Assembly: GCA_963755755.1 (NCBI GenBank)
Contig: CAVWLJ010000011.1
Coordinates: forward strand, 1-64,000
Reading direction: 5' to 3'
From: DATKNA01 sp963755755
GTDB taxonomy: Bacteria > Actinomycetota > Actinomycetes > Actinomycetales > Kineosporiaceae
DNA: 64,000 nucleotides
The notes under the pieces were generated by a model that saw only the letters and a list, made by a program, of their open reading frames with translations, made no database searches and was not told the origin of the DNA. Below, piece after piece: positions 16,929-28,800 of this stretch. Position numbers and translations under genes: made by a program. Every line of letters starts with the position of its first letter. Positions within the stretch are counted from its first letter, which is position 1.

Positions 16929-18491
16929 TCAGGCGCCGCAGACGGTGCCCTCCTTGGGCAGCACGCCCTGCACGAGGTACTTGTCGATGGCCATGTCGAT
17001 GCACCCGTTGCCCTGGCGGTACGCCGCGTGCCCCTGGCCCTCGCGGGTCAGCAGCCGGCCGGAGGAGAGCTGCGACGCCAGGGACTTCGCCCACTCGTAC
17101 GGCGTCGCCGGGTCGTCCGTCGTCCCGACGACGAGGATCGGCGAGGCGCCCTGCGCGGCGACCCGTTGCGTCGGCGTCACGCCGGCGAGCGGCCAGACCT
17201 GGCACGACGTCTGGCCCCAGCCGATGAAGCCCCCCAGCGGCGGGTACTGCTTCTGCAGCGACGCCGCCTGCTCCCCGATCTGCGCGACCGTGCGCTTCTC
17301 GGGGTGGTCGAGGCAGTAGATCGGCGAGTACGAGGTCATGTCCTGCGCGTAGTGGCCGTTCTTGTCGCGCTCGAAGTAGGCATCGGACAGCGCCAGCAGG
17401 GTGGTCCCGTCGCCGCGCATCGCCTGCGTGATCGCCCTGCTGACCGTGGGCCACGAGCTCTGCTCGTACATGCCCCGTGCGAGACCGGTGGCCATGAGTG
17501 TCTGGTCCAGCTTCCGGCCGCTCGCGGTCGGCAGCGGATTGCTGTCCGCCTGCTGCAGCAGGTCGGAGATCTGCCCGATGCCGTCGTCGACCGTCCCGCT
17601 CAACGGGCATCCGTCGTGCGAGAGGCAGTCCTGCACGTAGGAGCGCACCGCCCGGGAGAAGCCCAGCGCTTGGCCGGCGGCGTACTGCGCCGACGTCAGC
17701 GACGGGTCCACGGCGGCGTCGAGCACGATCCGGCCGACCCGCCACGGGAACTCCTGGGCGTACCAGGCGCCGAGGTAGGTCCCGTAGGACGCGCCGTAGT
17801 AGGAGAGGACCTTGTCGCCGAGCACGGCCCGCACGAGGTCCATGTCGTGCACCGTGCTGATCGTGTCGAGGTGGTCGAGGATCGCCCCGGTGTTGGCCTT
17901 GCAGGCGTCCGCGAAGACCCGCTGCTCGCGGACGAGCGCCTGCACCTCGCTCGGGTCGTCCGGCGTCGCGTCCGTCGAGTAGTAGGCGTCGAGCTGCTGG
18001 TCGGTCAGGCACCGCACGGGGGCGGAGTCGCCGGTGCCGCGGGGGTCCCAGCCGACCAGGTCGTAGGCGGACCGCAACGAGGAGTCGAAGCCGCCGGCGG
18101 CCTGCTTCACCCAGCCCGCTCCGCCGACGCCCGGGCCGCCCGGATTGATCAGCAGCGACCCGAGCCGCTGCCCGGTCGCGCGGAGCCGGACGACGGCGAG
18201 CTGGAAGTTCCCGGTCTCCGGCCGGCTCCAGTCGATCGGAGCCGTGATCTTCGCGCACTGGAAGCCGCCGCCGCAGCTCGACCACGCGACCTTCTGGTCG
18301 TAGAACCGGGCGAGCGCGGGCGACGTCGGCGGGATCCGTGCGTCCCGGACGGCGCCGTGGCGCTCGGCGTCGCGGGCGTCGGGTCACCCACGTCCTGCCC
18401 GAGCGCCGAGCTGCAGCCGGCCACGCGCCAGGAAGACGGCCAGGAGTCCGCCGAGCATGCGGGCGCGACGGGAACGAGGCTGGGCGGACAC
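16929..18491 (-). CDS. Secreted alpha/beta-hydrolase (tripeptidyl aminopeptidase-like lipoprotein)
   Basis: After a lipoprotein signal (MLGGLLAVFLA, then AGCSSALGQDV in the next frame) the protein reads FYDQKVAWSSCGGGFQCAKI, PIDWSRPETGNFQLAVVRL, LLINPGGPGVGGAGWVKQ, YDLVGWDPRGTGDS. Nucleophile elbow GASYG in LSYYGASYGTYLGAW; acid in VVGTTDDPATPYEWA; His in EGQGHAAYRQGNGC. This is the SlpD/E-like tripeptidyl aminopeptidase group, secreted and cell-bound. Frame shifts near 18440 and 18345 must be bridged; 18110 downward is clean. Start at GTG 18491 or ATG 18458; no strong ribosome-binding site. Lies just downstream of holB. Confidence 0.8.
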
Positions 18492-18501
18492 CTGCAGCAG
18501 G

Positions 18502-19668
18502 CTAACCCCGGCCGCTGAGCGCCGATGCGGCGGCGGGTCGCAGCTCCACCATGAGCGCCTCGGTCGCCGAGCAGCGGCGCGACGTTCGCGGAGATCCGCT
18601 CGCGGGCCACGCCGATGGCATCCATCCGGCGCACGGTGCACGTCCGGGGCGGACGCGCGCGCCAGGCGCTGCACCTCGTCCGCGAGCTCGGCGTTGACGA
18701 GCTCGACGTCCGCGCCGAGCTGCACGACGAGGACGTCGCGGTACAGCGAGAGCAGGTCGACGAGCGAGCGGTCGAGCACGTCGCGCTGCGCCCGGGTGGC
18801 GCGCCGCTTCTGGTTCTCCTCCAGCTGCTTCACCTGCGCGCGCACGGCCGGCGGCAGCGTCCCCGCGCCCTCGGCGCCCAGGGAGTGCAGCAGGGCGGCA
18901 CGCTCGGCGGCGTCGCGCTCGCGCCGTCGCGTCCTTGGCCTCCTCGGCCGCCACCGACACGAGCTCGGCGGCCGCGAGCACCGCCGTCCCGACGGTGGAG
19001 AGCGCGCCGGGGAGCTTGAGCACGTCGCGGCGCCGGATCCGCGCGCCCTCGTCCAGGGCCAGCCGGCGGGCGACGCCGACGTGGCTCCCCGCCGCCCGCG
19101 CGGCGAAGGCGGCGACGGCGGGGTCGACGCCGTGCCGCCGGACCAGCAGCTCCGCGACGTCCTGCGACCGGCGGCACCCGGAGCCCGACGTGCCGGCAGC
19201 GCGAGCGGATGGTCACGAGGACGTCGTCGGGGCTCGGCGCGCAGAGCAGCCAGACGGTGCGCGGCGGCGGCTCCTCGACCGCCTTCAGCAGCAGGTTGCC
19301 GGACGTGTCGTTGAGGCGGTCGGCGTCCTCCACGACGATCACCCGCCAGCGGCCCAGGGAGGGCCGCTGCTGCGCGAGGGTGACGAGGGGCCGGACGTCC
19401 TCGACGCGCAGGAACACGTGCTCGGTGGCGACGAGTGCGACGTCCGGGTGGCTGCCCGCCGAGCGCCGTCCGGCACTCGTGGCACTCCCCGCAGCCGACC
19501 CCGCGCTCGCACTGCAGCGCGGCGGCGAAGGCGCGCGCCGCGGTCGACCGGCCCGACCCGGGCGGACCGGTGAGCAGCCAGGCGTGCGTCATCGGCCCCT
19601 GCTCGCACGGCGCGGCGCAGGACGGCGACCGCCTCCTGCTGGCCGACGACGTCGTCCCAGACACTCAC
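18502..19668 (-). CDS. holB: DNA polymerase III delta' subunit, several frame shifts
   Basis: Clamp-loader subunit. GTG 19668 overlaps the stop of the preceding gene as GTGA. N-terminus VWDDVVGQQEAVAVLRRAVR; Walker A region HAWLLTGPPGSGRSTAARAF; zinc module CERGVGCGECHEC; then RWRVIVVEDADRLNDTSGN, LLKAVEEPPPRTVWLLCAPS and IRSRCRH. The end is MDAIGVARERISANVAPLLG with a stop at 18502. At least four shifts are required, yet all pieces are collinear and in the right order. An essential gene, so sequence error is the likely cause. Confidence 0.85.
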
Positions 19669-22145
19669 GGGCGCAGCGTCTCACCCGGGTCGGACGACCG
19701 GCCCGGTCGGGTCCCGCGAGATCGAGCACGCGCGTGTCGTCCCCGTCCCGGGGGCCCGCCTGCCGCCGCTCGGCCTCGAGCTCCAGCTCGCGCTCGGCCT
19801 CCTCGCGGAGCCGGCGCCGGGTCTGCACGCGCGCCCGCGACTCGTCGCGCTGCCGCCCGCGCAGCTCGGCGTCCAGGCGCAGCACCTCCGCCTCGGCGTC
19901 GGCCCGGCGGCGCCGCAGCGCCTCCTCCTGGGCGAGCTTCTCGGCGAGCTGGGCCCGCAGGCGCGACGACAGCGGCAGGAGGTCGCGGACCGCCGCCGCG
20001 GATGCGCTGCTGGATCTCCTCGCGCGGCATCGTGCCGTCGAGCACGAGGTAGCGCTGCGGCTCCGCGTTGGCGAGCGCGAGGAAGCGGGCCCGCACCCGC
20101 TCGTGGAACTCCTCCGGCAGCGCCTCGAGCCGGTCCTCGCCCCTGCCGTGCCGGGTCGTACGCACGACGCACCCGGGAGAACTCGCTGGGGATGTCGAGC
20201 AGCACGGTGAGGTCGGGCACCAGCCCGTCGGTCGCGAAGCGGGAGAGCGCCGCGATGTCCTCGGCGTCCAGCGCGCGCCCGGCGCCCTGATAGGCGATGG
20301 AGGAGTCCACGTAGCGGTCCGTGACGACCACCGCACCGCGCTCCAGCGCGGGCCGCATCAGGGTGGCGACGTGGTCGGCGCGGTCGGCGGCGAAGAGCAG
20401 CGCCTCCGTGCGCGGGTCGAGCTTCTCGTCGCGGCCCAGCAGCAGCTCGCGCAGCCGGACGCCGAGGGGCGTCGCGCCCGGCTCCCGGGTGAGCACCACC
20501 TCGTGGCCCTGGTCGTCCTGCAGCCACCGCGCCAGCAGGGCGGCCTGCGTGGACTTGCCCGCGCCGTCCCCGCCCTCGAACGCGATGAGGTAGCCCGGCA
20601 GTGGCCGCCTCGGTGCCGCCGTCGCCGGCGTCGGGACCAGGGACCGGTCGCGCCAGGCGGAGAGGAGGTCGGTGAGCGAGGGGCACGCCCCGGCGGTCGT
20701 CCATCTGCCGGTAGGCGGTCAGCCCGAGGCCGAGGGCGAGCACGCCGGCGAGCAGGAACACCCAGGCGGCGCCGTTGTACGTCAGCGAGAACCCCGGCGC
20801 GAGGTGCACGGTGTGCGTGCCGATCGGCGCGGCGATGGCCGGCCCGGCCGCGAGCACCAGCACGAGCACGACCCGTGCGGCGGACTGGAGGAAGGCGAAC
20901 GTGCGGCCGCGGACCTCGTCGTCGACCTCCAGGCCGAGCAGGGTGTACCCGGTGACCCAGGCGACGCCGCCGCAGGCGCCGATGACGAGGGTGAAGAGCA
21001 CGGCCGCGACGAGGCTCGGGATCAGCGCGAGCAGCACGAGGAACGCGCCGGCGCAGATGATCGAGAGCCCGAAGAGGCGCCGGCGCGAGAAGCCCTCGAG
21101 CAGCCGCGGCCCGAGCCACATGCCGGCGGCGAGCCCCACGAAGACCGCCCCGAAGAGGACGCCGAAGCCCGCCTGCCCGGCCCCGAGGTCCTGCACGAAC
21201 GTCTGCGACAGCCCGACGACGAACCCGGCCGCGCCGAACGCGCCGAGCATGCCGAGGACGAGACCGCGGACGAGCGGGGTGCTGCCGACGAACCGCCAGC
21301 CGTCGAGGATGCTGCGCAGCACGCTGCCCTCGCGGGTGTGCTCGCCGGCCGGCCGTCGGCGGCATGTCGAGCCGCAAGATCACCAGTCCGGAGACGAGGA
21401 ACGTCGCGGCGTTGAGGTAGATCGCGAAGACGATCGGGTCGAGGTGCAGCGACGGCGCGAAGTCGTGCACCGTGCTCGTGAGCAGCGCCATGCCGGCGTA
21501 GACGACCGCCGCGAGCGGAGCGGTGCCGTAGGTGGCGACCAGGCTGATCTGATTCGCCGTCTCGAGCCGCTTCGGGGGCACGAGGTTGGGGATCGTCGCG
21601 TCCTTCGCGGGCATCCAGAACAGCGCGACGCACTCGATGAGAACGGTGGCGACGTAGAGCCAGGTCAGCGTGCCGATCAGGGGGATCGTGGCGAAGAGCG
21701 CGAACCGGAGCACGTCGCCGAGCACGAGCGTCCAGCGCCGGTCGAGCCGGTCCGCGACGGCGCCGGCGAGCGGACCCAGCAGCACGGCCGGGGCCAGCCG
21801 GAGGATGAAGACGCCGGCGATGGCGAAGTTCTCCGCGGTGTACGAGCCGCTGGCCAGGTTCTTGGCGAGGGCGGCGGTGGCGAGCAGGCCGAGCCAGTCG
21901 CCGAAGCTCGAGCCGCCCAGCGCGATCCACAGCCGGCGGAAGGGCTTGATCCGCAGGACGGCGGCGACGTCGTGCTCGGGCGCCGGATCGTCGGGCCAGT
22001 TCCGGCTCGCGTAGGCCGCCGCCGGATCCCCGGCGTCGGACGTGCCTGTCGGCGCCCGCAGATCGGCGGCGGCCGCCAGACCCGCTTCCGCCCCGTCGGT
22101 GGGCGCTGCCGCCCGCCCTCGTAGGCGGGTCAGGTGCCTGACCAC
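19665..22145 (-). CDS. tmk: Bifunctional MFS transporter / dTMP kinase fusion
   Basis: The N-terminal half (about 430 residues) is a major facilitator protein: LRIKPFRRLWIALGGSSFGD, GPLAGAVADRLDRRW, ATYGTAPLAAVVYAGMALLT, GFGVLFGAVFVGLAAGMWLG. It runs without a stop into thymidylate kinase: IAFEGGDGAGKST-like P-loop, VLTREPGATPLGVRLRELLL, DRYVDSSIAYQGAGR and PDLTVLLDIP. The C-terminal ~100 residues are a charged coiled coil (RRRADAEAEVLRLDAELRGR). Such fusions occur in other actinobacteria. Shifts near 21330, 20600, 20150 and 19990 are bridged. The kinase supplies dTDP; the transporter role is unknown. Confidence 0.85.
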
Positions 22146-22221
22146 GGCGTCAGCGTAGTCCGCGCCGGCGTTCCGCCCGCCAGTCGCGCGATCAGCTCAC
22201 CCGGCGGTCCTGCCGCGAGCC

Positions 22222-22521
22222 TCACCAGCTCCAGCCGCGAGCCCGGAGCTCGACCTCGGCGAGGAGCCGTCGGGTGTCGCCCTCGGCGTCCGGCGTCGGT
22301 ACGCCGGCGAGCCGGCACGCCTCGTCGAGCAGGTGGTCGTACGCGGCGATGGCCGAGTAGAGGTGATGGGCGCGGGCGAAGCGCCGGTCGTCGCGCTGCA
22401 GGTCGCCGATGAGCCGTTCGACGCGCGCGAGCGCCAGCTGGACCTCGAGAGCGCAGAACGGGTCCACGACGGAGCGCTGGGTCCGGTTGACCCAGCGCGT
22501 GAGCGTGCGCAGCGCGGTCAT
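22222..22521 (-). CDS. Conserved actinobacterial hypothetical protein beside topA
   Basis: A 99-residue, mostly helical protein: MTALRTLTRWVNRTQRSVVD, PFCALEVQLALARVERLIGD, HHLYSAIAAYDHLLDEACRL and VPTPDAEGDTRRLLAEVEL. No catalytic motif. Small proteins at this place next to topA are found in related genomes, and the clean coding supports a real gene. ATG 22521. Function unknown. Confidence 0.6.
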   Translation of the reverse strand: MTALRTLTRWVNRTQRSVVDPFCALEVQLALARVERLIGDLQRDDRRFARAHHLYSAIAAYDHLLDEACRLAGVPTPDAEGDTRRLLAEVELRARGWSW

Positions 22522-22675
22522 CGCGGCTCCTGGCGGTGCGAAGCGGGGTGCGACGGGCGGCGGGCGCCGGGGACCGTGCACCTGCAAGCACCGTAACTCG
22601 CGAGCGGTGCCCTGGGGAGCCGGATATATGCCTCGATCTGTCACAGCATCATCACGGCTGCCGCCGCCCGGGCGT

Positions 22676-25391
22676 TCAGCCGGAGGTCTTGCGCGCCGCC
22701 GTCTTCGTGGCCTTGGCCGCGGCGGTCTTCTTCGCCGGGGCCGCCGCCTTCTTCGCGGTCGTCTTGCGCGCGGTCCGCTTGGCCGGCGTCCGGGTGCGCT
22801 TCTCCGCGAGCAGCTCGGCGGCACGCTGGAGGGTGATGGATTCGACGGCGTCGTCCTTGCGCAGCGTCGCGTTCGTCGTCCCGTCGGTGACGTACGGACC
22901 GAACCGGCCGTCCTTGACGACCACCTGCGTGCCGGAGACCGGATCCGCGCCGAGCTCGCGCAGCGGGGCCGACGCCGCCGCGCGGCCTCGTTGCTTGGGC
23001 TGGGCGTAGATGGCGAGGGCCTCGTCGAGGCCGATGTCGAAGATCTGGTCCTCGCTCGTCAGCGACCGCGAATCGGTCCCCTTCTTCAGGTAGGGGCCGT
23101 AGCGGCCGTTCTGCGCGGTGATCTCCTCGCCGGTGGCGGGGTCGACGCCGACCAGCCGCGGCAGCGAGAGGAGCCGCAGCGCGTCGTCCAGCGTGACGGT
23201 CTGCACCTGCATGCTCTTGAACAGGCTCGCCGGTGCGCGGCTTCGGCGCACCCTTCCCGCTCTCCTCGACGACCTCGGTCACGTACGGGCCGAACCGGCC
23301 GTTGCGCGCCACGATCGTGCGGCCGGTGTCGGGCTCGACGCCGAGCTCGCGCTCGCCGTCCGCATTGGTCTCGAGCAGCTCGCGCGCCTTCTCGACGGTG
23401 AGCTCGTCGGGCGCCACGTCGTCCGGCACGGAGGCGCGCCGCGGCTCGCCGCCGTCCTCGCCCGGAGCCTCGAGGTACGGCCCGTACCGGCCCACCCGCA
23501 GCACGATCCCGTCGCCGATCTCGATGGTGTTGATGTCGCGCGCGTCGATGTCGCCGAGGTCGTCGACGAGCGGCTTCAGGCCGCCCTCGGAGGCGAAGTA
23601 GAACCGGGAGAGCCAGTGCACCCGGTTCTCCCGCCCGGCGGCGATCTTGTCGAGGTCCTCCTCCATCTCCGCGGTGAAGTCGTAGTCGACGAGACGGCCG
23701 AAGTGCTCCTCGAGCAGCCGGGTCACCGCGAACGCCAGCCACGTCGGCACGAACGCCGAGCCCTTGGTGGTGACGTAGCCGCGGTCCTGGATCACCCGGA
23801 TGGTCGGCTCGTACGTCGAGGGGCGGCCGATGCCGCGCTCCTCGAGCGCCTTGATCAGGCTCGCCTCGGTGTACCGCGGCGGCGGGGTCGTCTCGTGGCC
23901 GTCGGCGTGCAGCTCACGCGCGTCGAGGGGGTCGCCGGTGGTCATCGCCGGCAGCCGCCGCTGCTCGTCGTCCGCGGCGGCGGAACGGTCGCTGCGGTCG
24001 TCGTCCCGGCCCTCCTCGTAGGCGGCGAGGAAGCCCCGGAAGGTGATGACGGTGCCGGACGCCGAGAACTCGCACGCGCGCCCGTCCGTGGCGGTGGCAC
24101 CGAGGCGGACGGTGGCCGTCGAGCCGCGGGCGTCCGCCATCTGGGAGGCGACGGTGCGCTTCCAGATGAGCTCGTAGAGCCGGAACTCGTCGCCGCGCAG
24201 CTGCCCCGAGACCTGGGCCGGCGTCCGGAAGGCGTCGCCGGACGGGCGGACCGCCTCGTGCGCCTCCTGGGCGTTCTTCGCCTTGTTCGCGTAGACGCGC
24301 GGCCGGTCCGGCACGTAGTCGGGGCCGTAGAGCTCGGCGGCCTGGCGGCGGGCGGCGGTGATGGCCTGCTCGGACAGGTTCGTCGAGTCCGTTCGCATGT
24401 ACGTGATGTAGCCGTTCTCGTACAGCGTCTGCGCGACCCGCATCGTCTGCCGGGACGAGAACCGCAGCTTGCGGCTCGCCTCCTGCTGCAGCGTGGACGT
24501 CGTGAACGGCGCCGCCGGACGCCGGGTGTACGGCTTCTCCTCGACGGAGCGGACCGCGAACTCCGCGCCGGTCAGCCCGGCGGCGAGACCGGTGGCGCCG
24601 GCCTCGTCCAGGTGCAGCACGCCGGCGGATCGTGCGGACGCCGTCAGCTCGCCGCGGTCGTCGAAGTCGCGGCCGACGGCGACCCGGGCGCCCTCGACGG
24701 CGACCAGACGGGCGGGGAAGTCGTTCGTCTCGCCGGCCTTGGCGAAGGTGCCGAACACATCCCAGTAGGAAGCGGAGCGGAACGCCATCCGCTCGCGCTC
24801 GCGCTCGACGACGAGCCGGGTCGCGACGGACTGGACCCGGCCGGCCGAGAGCCCGGCGCGGACCTTGCGCCACAGCACGGGCGAGACCTCGTAGCCGTAG
24901 AGCCGGTCGAGGATGCGCCGGGTCTCCTGGGCGTCGACGAGCCGCTCGTCGAGGTCGCGGGTGTCCTGCAGGGCGCGCTGGATGGCCTCGCGGGTGATCT
25001 CGTGGAACACCATCCGCCGGACCGGGACCTTGGGCTGCAGCACCTCGAGGAGGTGCCAGGCGATGGCCTCGCCCTCGCGGTCCTCGTCCGTCGCGAGGTA
25101 GAGCTCGTCGGCGTCCTTGAGGGCGCGCTTCAGCTCGCCGACCATCTTCTTCTTGTCGGCGTCGACGACGTAGTAGGCCTCGAAGCCGTTCTCGACGTCC
25201 ACGGCGAACTTGCCGAACGGACCCTTCTTCATGTCCGCCGGTAGCTCGCTGGGCTGGGGCAGGTCGCGGATGTGGCCGCGGCTGGCCTCGACCTCGAACT
25301 CCGGGCCGAGGTAGCCCGCGATGGTGCGCGCCTTCGTCGGCGACTCGACGATGACGAGCCGCCGACGGGCGGGCGCCTTGCTCGTGGCCAC
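22676..25391 (-). CDS. topA: DNA topoisomerase I
   Basis: Type IA topoisomerase relaxing negative supercoils. GTG 25391 opens VATSKAPARRRLVIVESPTK; the TOPRIM domain has ATDEDREGEAIAWHL; the active-site Tyr is in ENGYITYMRTDS. The C-terminus has no Cys4 zinc fingers but repeated NGRFGPYV/NGRYGPYL modules and a Lys/Ala tail (PAKKTAAAKATKTAARKTSG), the actinobacterial pattern thought to help processive DNA binding. One frame shift near 23240 splits the protein between two of the GxxGPY repeats. Essential, so the shift is probably an error. Promoter lies in 25392-25863. Confidence 0.93.
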
Positions 25392-25863
25392 GGATGCCTC
25401 TCTTGTCCTGCTGGTGTTCCGGATGGTGCTCCTGCTGATCACTCTGCTATCCCCGGACGTGCCGGGGTGGAGCAGGGTCCTGCGGTGGACGCCGCTCCGG
25501 CCGGGGACGGACGGAACCAACCCGACGCACCGGGGCGGCGCAAGCACGGTAACGCCGTCGAGGGCCTCGGCGCTCCCACCGTCCACAGGGTGCTCCCGTT
25601 GGCCGTGCCCGCTGCGTGACGACGTGATGTCGCTCACGGTGAAGTCTCGAGCGCAGTCTGCTATTCCGCGTGCCTGGCAGGAGGTCCTCATCGCGGTGCG
25701 TTCCACCAACTGACAGCTCCGCGTAGTCTCAACGGCGGATCGTCTGTCACGATCGGACGGTTGTCCCCGGGGTCGACCGAAGCGGCGCGGCCACCCCGGG
25801 ACCGGATGATCGCACGAGGACCACATACATGAACCACGCGAAAGCGGCGGCAGGGAGGGTCGG
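25392..25863. other. Divergent intergenic region between topA and cvnA-like gene
   Basis: 472 bp without a gene; it must hold the promoters of both divergent units. No operator or hairpin stands out. Confidence 0.6.
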
Positions 25864-28800
25864 GTGCCTCGACACGGAATGACCGCCCCGGGGCTGGCGG
25901 TAGCCGGCTCGGGGGGGTCCATCAGGCGGCGCCGCGGCCTCACCGCCTGGCCGATCCGCCGAAAGCTCGTGGCCCTGGTCGCAGGGCCGCTGCTCGTCAT
26001 CCTCGGCGCCGGCGCGTACGTCACGACCCAGGCGGTCGAGCAGCTGCGCCAGGCGCAGGACGCGCAGAAGGTGGCGACCGCGACGCTGGAGTCGAACCGG
26101 CTCTCGCAGGCGCTGGAGGGCGAGCTGCTGAGCAGCCTGACGCTCCACGACAACGCCGCTGCGGGGACCGCGACACGGCTGAAGAACAGCCGCGCGGTGA
26201 CGGACCAGGCGTATGCGGCGCTGGCGGCCGCGGAGGCCGATCCGCCGCGCGGCGGCTGGGACGCCCGGCTGCGCATCTACTTCCGGGGGGTGGCGAACTC
26301 CAAGGCGAAGCTCGCCACCGTGCGCAACCAGCTCTACAAGGGCGGCATCGACCCCTCGGCCTTCGCCGGCAAGAACCCGCCCGCCTCGGGCTACCCGAAC
26401 CTGCGGACGCTGCAGCTGGACTTCGCCTCGGTCTTCGAGCAGCCGCGCGCCCTCACCCAGCAGCTGGCGAACCTGCTGACGACGACCACCGGCGACGGTC
26501 GCGCGGTCAACACGGCGAGCGTCATCTCGGCTCTGTCGCAGGCCACGAGCGAGGCCGCCGACGAGGTCGTGAACACCAACATCGCGCTCACCAGCGTCCT
26601 CCCCCGCCAGGGGGACACGAACCTCGCGGCGGACCTGCAGAACACGCAGATCCGGCAGCAGGACCTGCTGAGCCTCGCGCAGACGCACGCCACCCCGGAG
26701 CAGCAGCAGGCGATCGCCGCGCTGAACCAGACGGACACGATCATCTCCGGGTTCCGCAAGGAGGCGCTGGCAGCCGCCCACAACGGCGCGATGCCGGGCT
26801 CGGCCAAGGGTGATGCCGTCCTCTTCACCACGGCCGCCGGTCAGCGCCTGGCCAACCTCGACACGCCTGGTCAACAAGATCACCGGTGAGGCCCAGGACC
26901 GGGCGTCCCAGAACGAACACGACGCCCTGGTGCGCCTCGGCCTCGTCGCCGGCGGCGCGCTCCTGCTTCTCCTCATCGTCACGATCTTCACCGCGGCCGT
27001 CGCGCGGTCGGTCAGCATGCCGTTGCGCCGGCTGCGGTCGGCGGCGGTCGAGACCGCCAACGTCCGGCTGCCCGCCGCGGTCCAGCAGATCGACCGGGAG
27101 GGCCCCGAGGCCGCCGTCGTCCTGCCGCCCGCGCTGCCGCCGGGCCAGGAGGGCGGCCCGGAGACCACCGAGGTGTCGCGCGCGTTCGACGGGCTGACCA
27201 CGGAGGCGGTCCGTCTCGCGGCCGCCCAGGTGCGCCTGCGGCGATCGCTGGACGACGCGTTCGTGAGCATGTCCCGGCGCAGCCAGTCGATGGTCGAGAA
27301 GCAGCTGGCGATCATCGACGAGCTCGAACGGACCGAGGAGGACCCGGAGCAGCTGCGCAACCTGTTCCGGCTCGACCACCTCGCCGCCCGGATGCGCCGC
27401 TACAACGACAACCTGCTCGTGCTCGCCGGCTCGGTGGTCCGGACCCGGAGCAACGCGCCCGTGCCGATCGCCGACGTCTTCCGCGCGGCGACGAGCGAGA
27501 TGGAGCAGTACGAGCGGGTGCGGCTGCAGCCGGTCAGCGGCGCGGCCGTCGCCGGCCCGGCGGCCGGTGGGCTCATCCACCTGCTCGCCGAGCTGCTCGA
27601 CAACGCGGCCATGTACTCCCCGCCGACGAGCCCGATCCTCATGGCGGCGGCGTTCACCCCCGAGGGCGGCCTCCGGCTGGAGATCACGGACTCGGGTGTC
27701 GGCATCCCCGGCAGCGAGCTCGCCGAACTCAACAGCCGGCTGGCCGCACCCGGCACCTTCGACATGCAGGTCCCGTCGCGGATGGGTCTCTACGTCGTCG
27801 GCCGCCTGGCGCAGCGCGGCGGGTTCGTCGTCCAGCTGGCGCAGCGCGCCGGCGCCGCCGGCACCGTCGCCGAGGTCGTCGTCCCGCCGAACCTCGTCAT
27901 CGGAGCCGGCGGTCCGGCCCTGGAGGGGTTGCGGAGCCACGAGGCCCTGCCGCAGGCAGGTGCCCCCAACGGTGCGCGCGGCCCGGTGCCGATCCGGCCG
28001 ATGCCGGTCGGGCCGGCTCCGGTCAGCCCGCCGACCGGCGTCCCCGTCGGGGCGTCGGACGAGGCCGACGAGGACGAGCCCGCGGCGGCGACCGCCGCGG
28101 CCGGGCAGACGCCGCGGGACGCGGAGCCGACGGCCATCGGGGCCGTCGCTCTCGGTGCCGCTCTCGGTGCCGCCGCCGGTGACGCGAAGGCCGACTCGTC
28201 CGGCGACGACGACGAGCCCGAGCAGGAGACGGCCCGGCTCCCGCGCCGCGGCCGTGGCGCCACCGCCGTACCGCCCGCGCCCGTGCCGGACGCCCCGGTC
28301 CCGGCGCAGGGCGAGCAGACGAACGCCGGGGCCCGTCCGTTGCCCTCACGGCGCCCGGGCGCGGCGCTGGCGGGAGGCCCCCTCGGCGCCGGCGCACCCG
28401 TCGCTCCGGCTGCTGGTCCTTCGCCGTTCGCGGCGTCGGCATCGGCGCCTCCCGTAGCGCGCGCAGGCTGCACCGGAGACGGCGGCTCCGGCCCCCGGCA
28501 ACGGTGCCGCGGCCCGCGCCGGCGGAGGCTTCGGGGTACCGGGACGTCCCTTCACCGCGGGTGCACCGGCCAGCGGCCGCCGTCCGACCGGGGCGGGCGC
28601 GCCCTCCGCGGCGACGGCTGCTGCCGCTGCCGCTGCCGCCCGTGCCGCCCGCAACAGTGGGCCGTCGACCACGGCGTCCGCCTTGTTCACGGCGCGAGGC
28701 CCGGCCTCGGACGGTGCACCGGCGGCCGACGATTCGGCCGCCGCCGCCTCCGACGACGCGTCGAACGGCGGGTCGAACGGGAGCGTCGAACGGCGCGTCC

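Noticed and set aside
23118..25244. Long open frame opposite topA (708 codons)
   Set aside because: High-GC shadow of the topA codons; the product is Arg/Gly/Val-rich without family motifs, while the reverse strand is an unmistakable topoisomerase.
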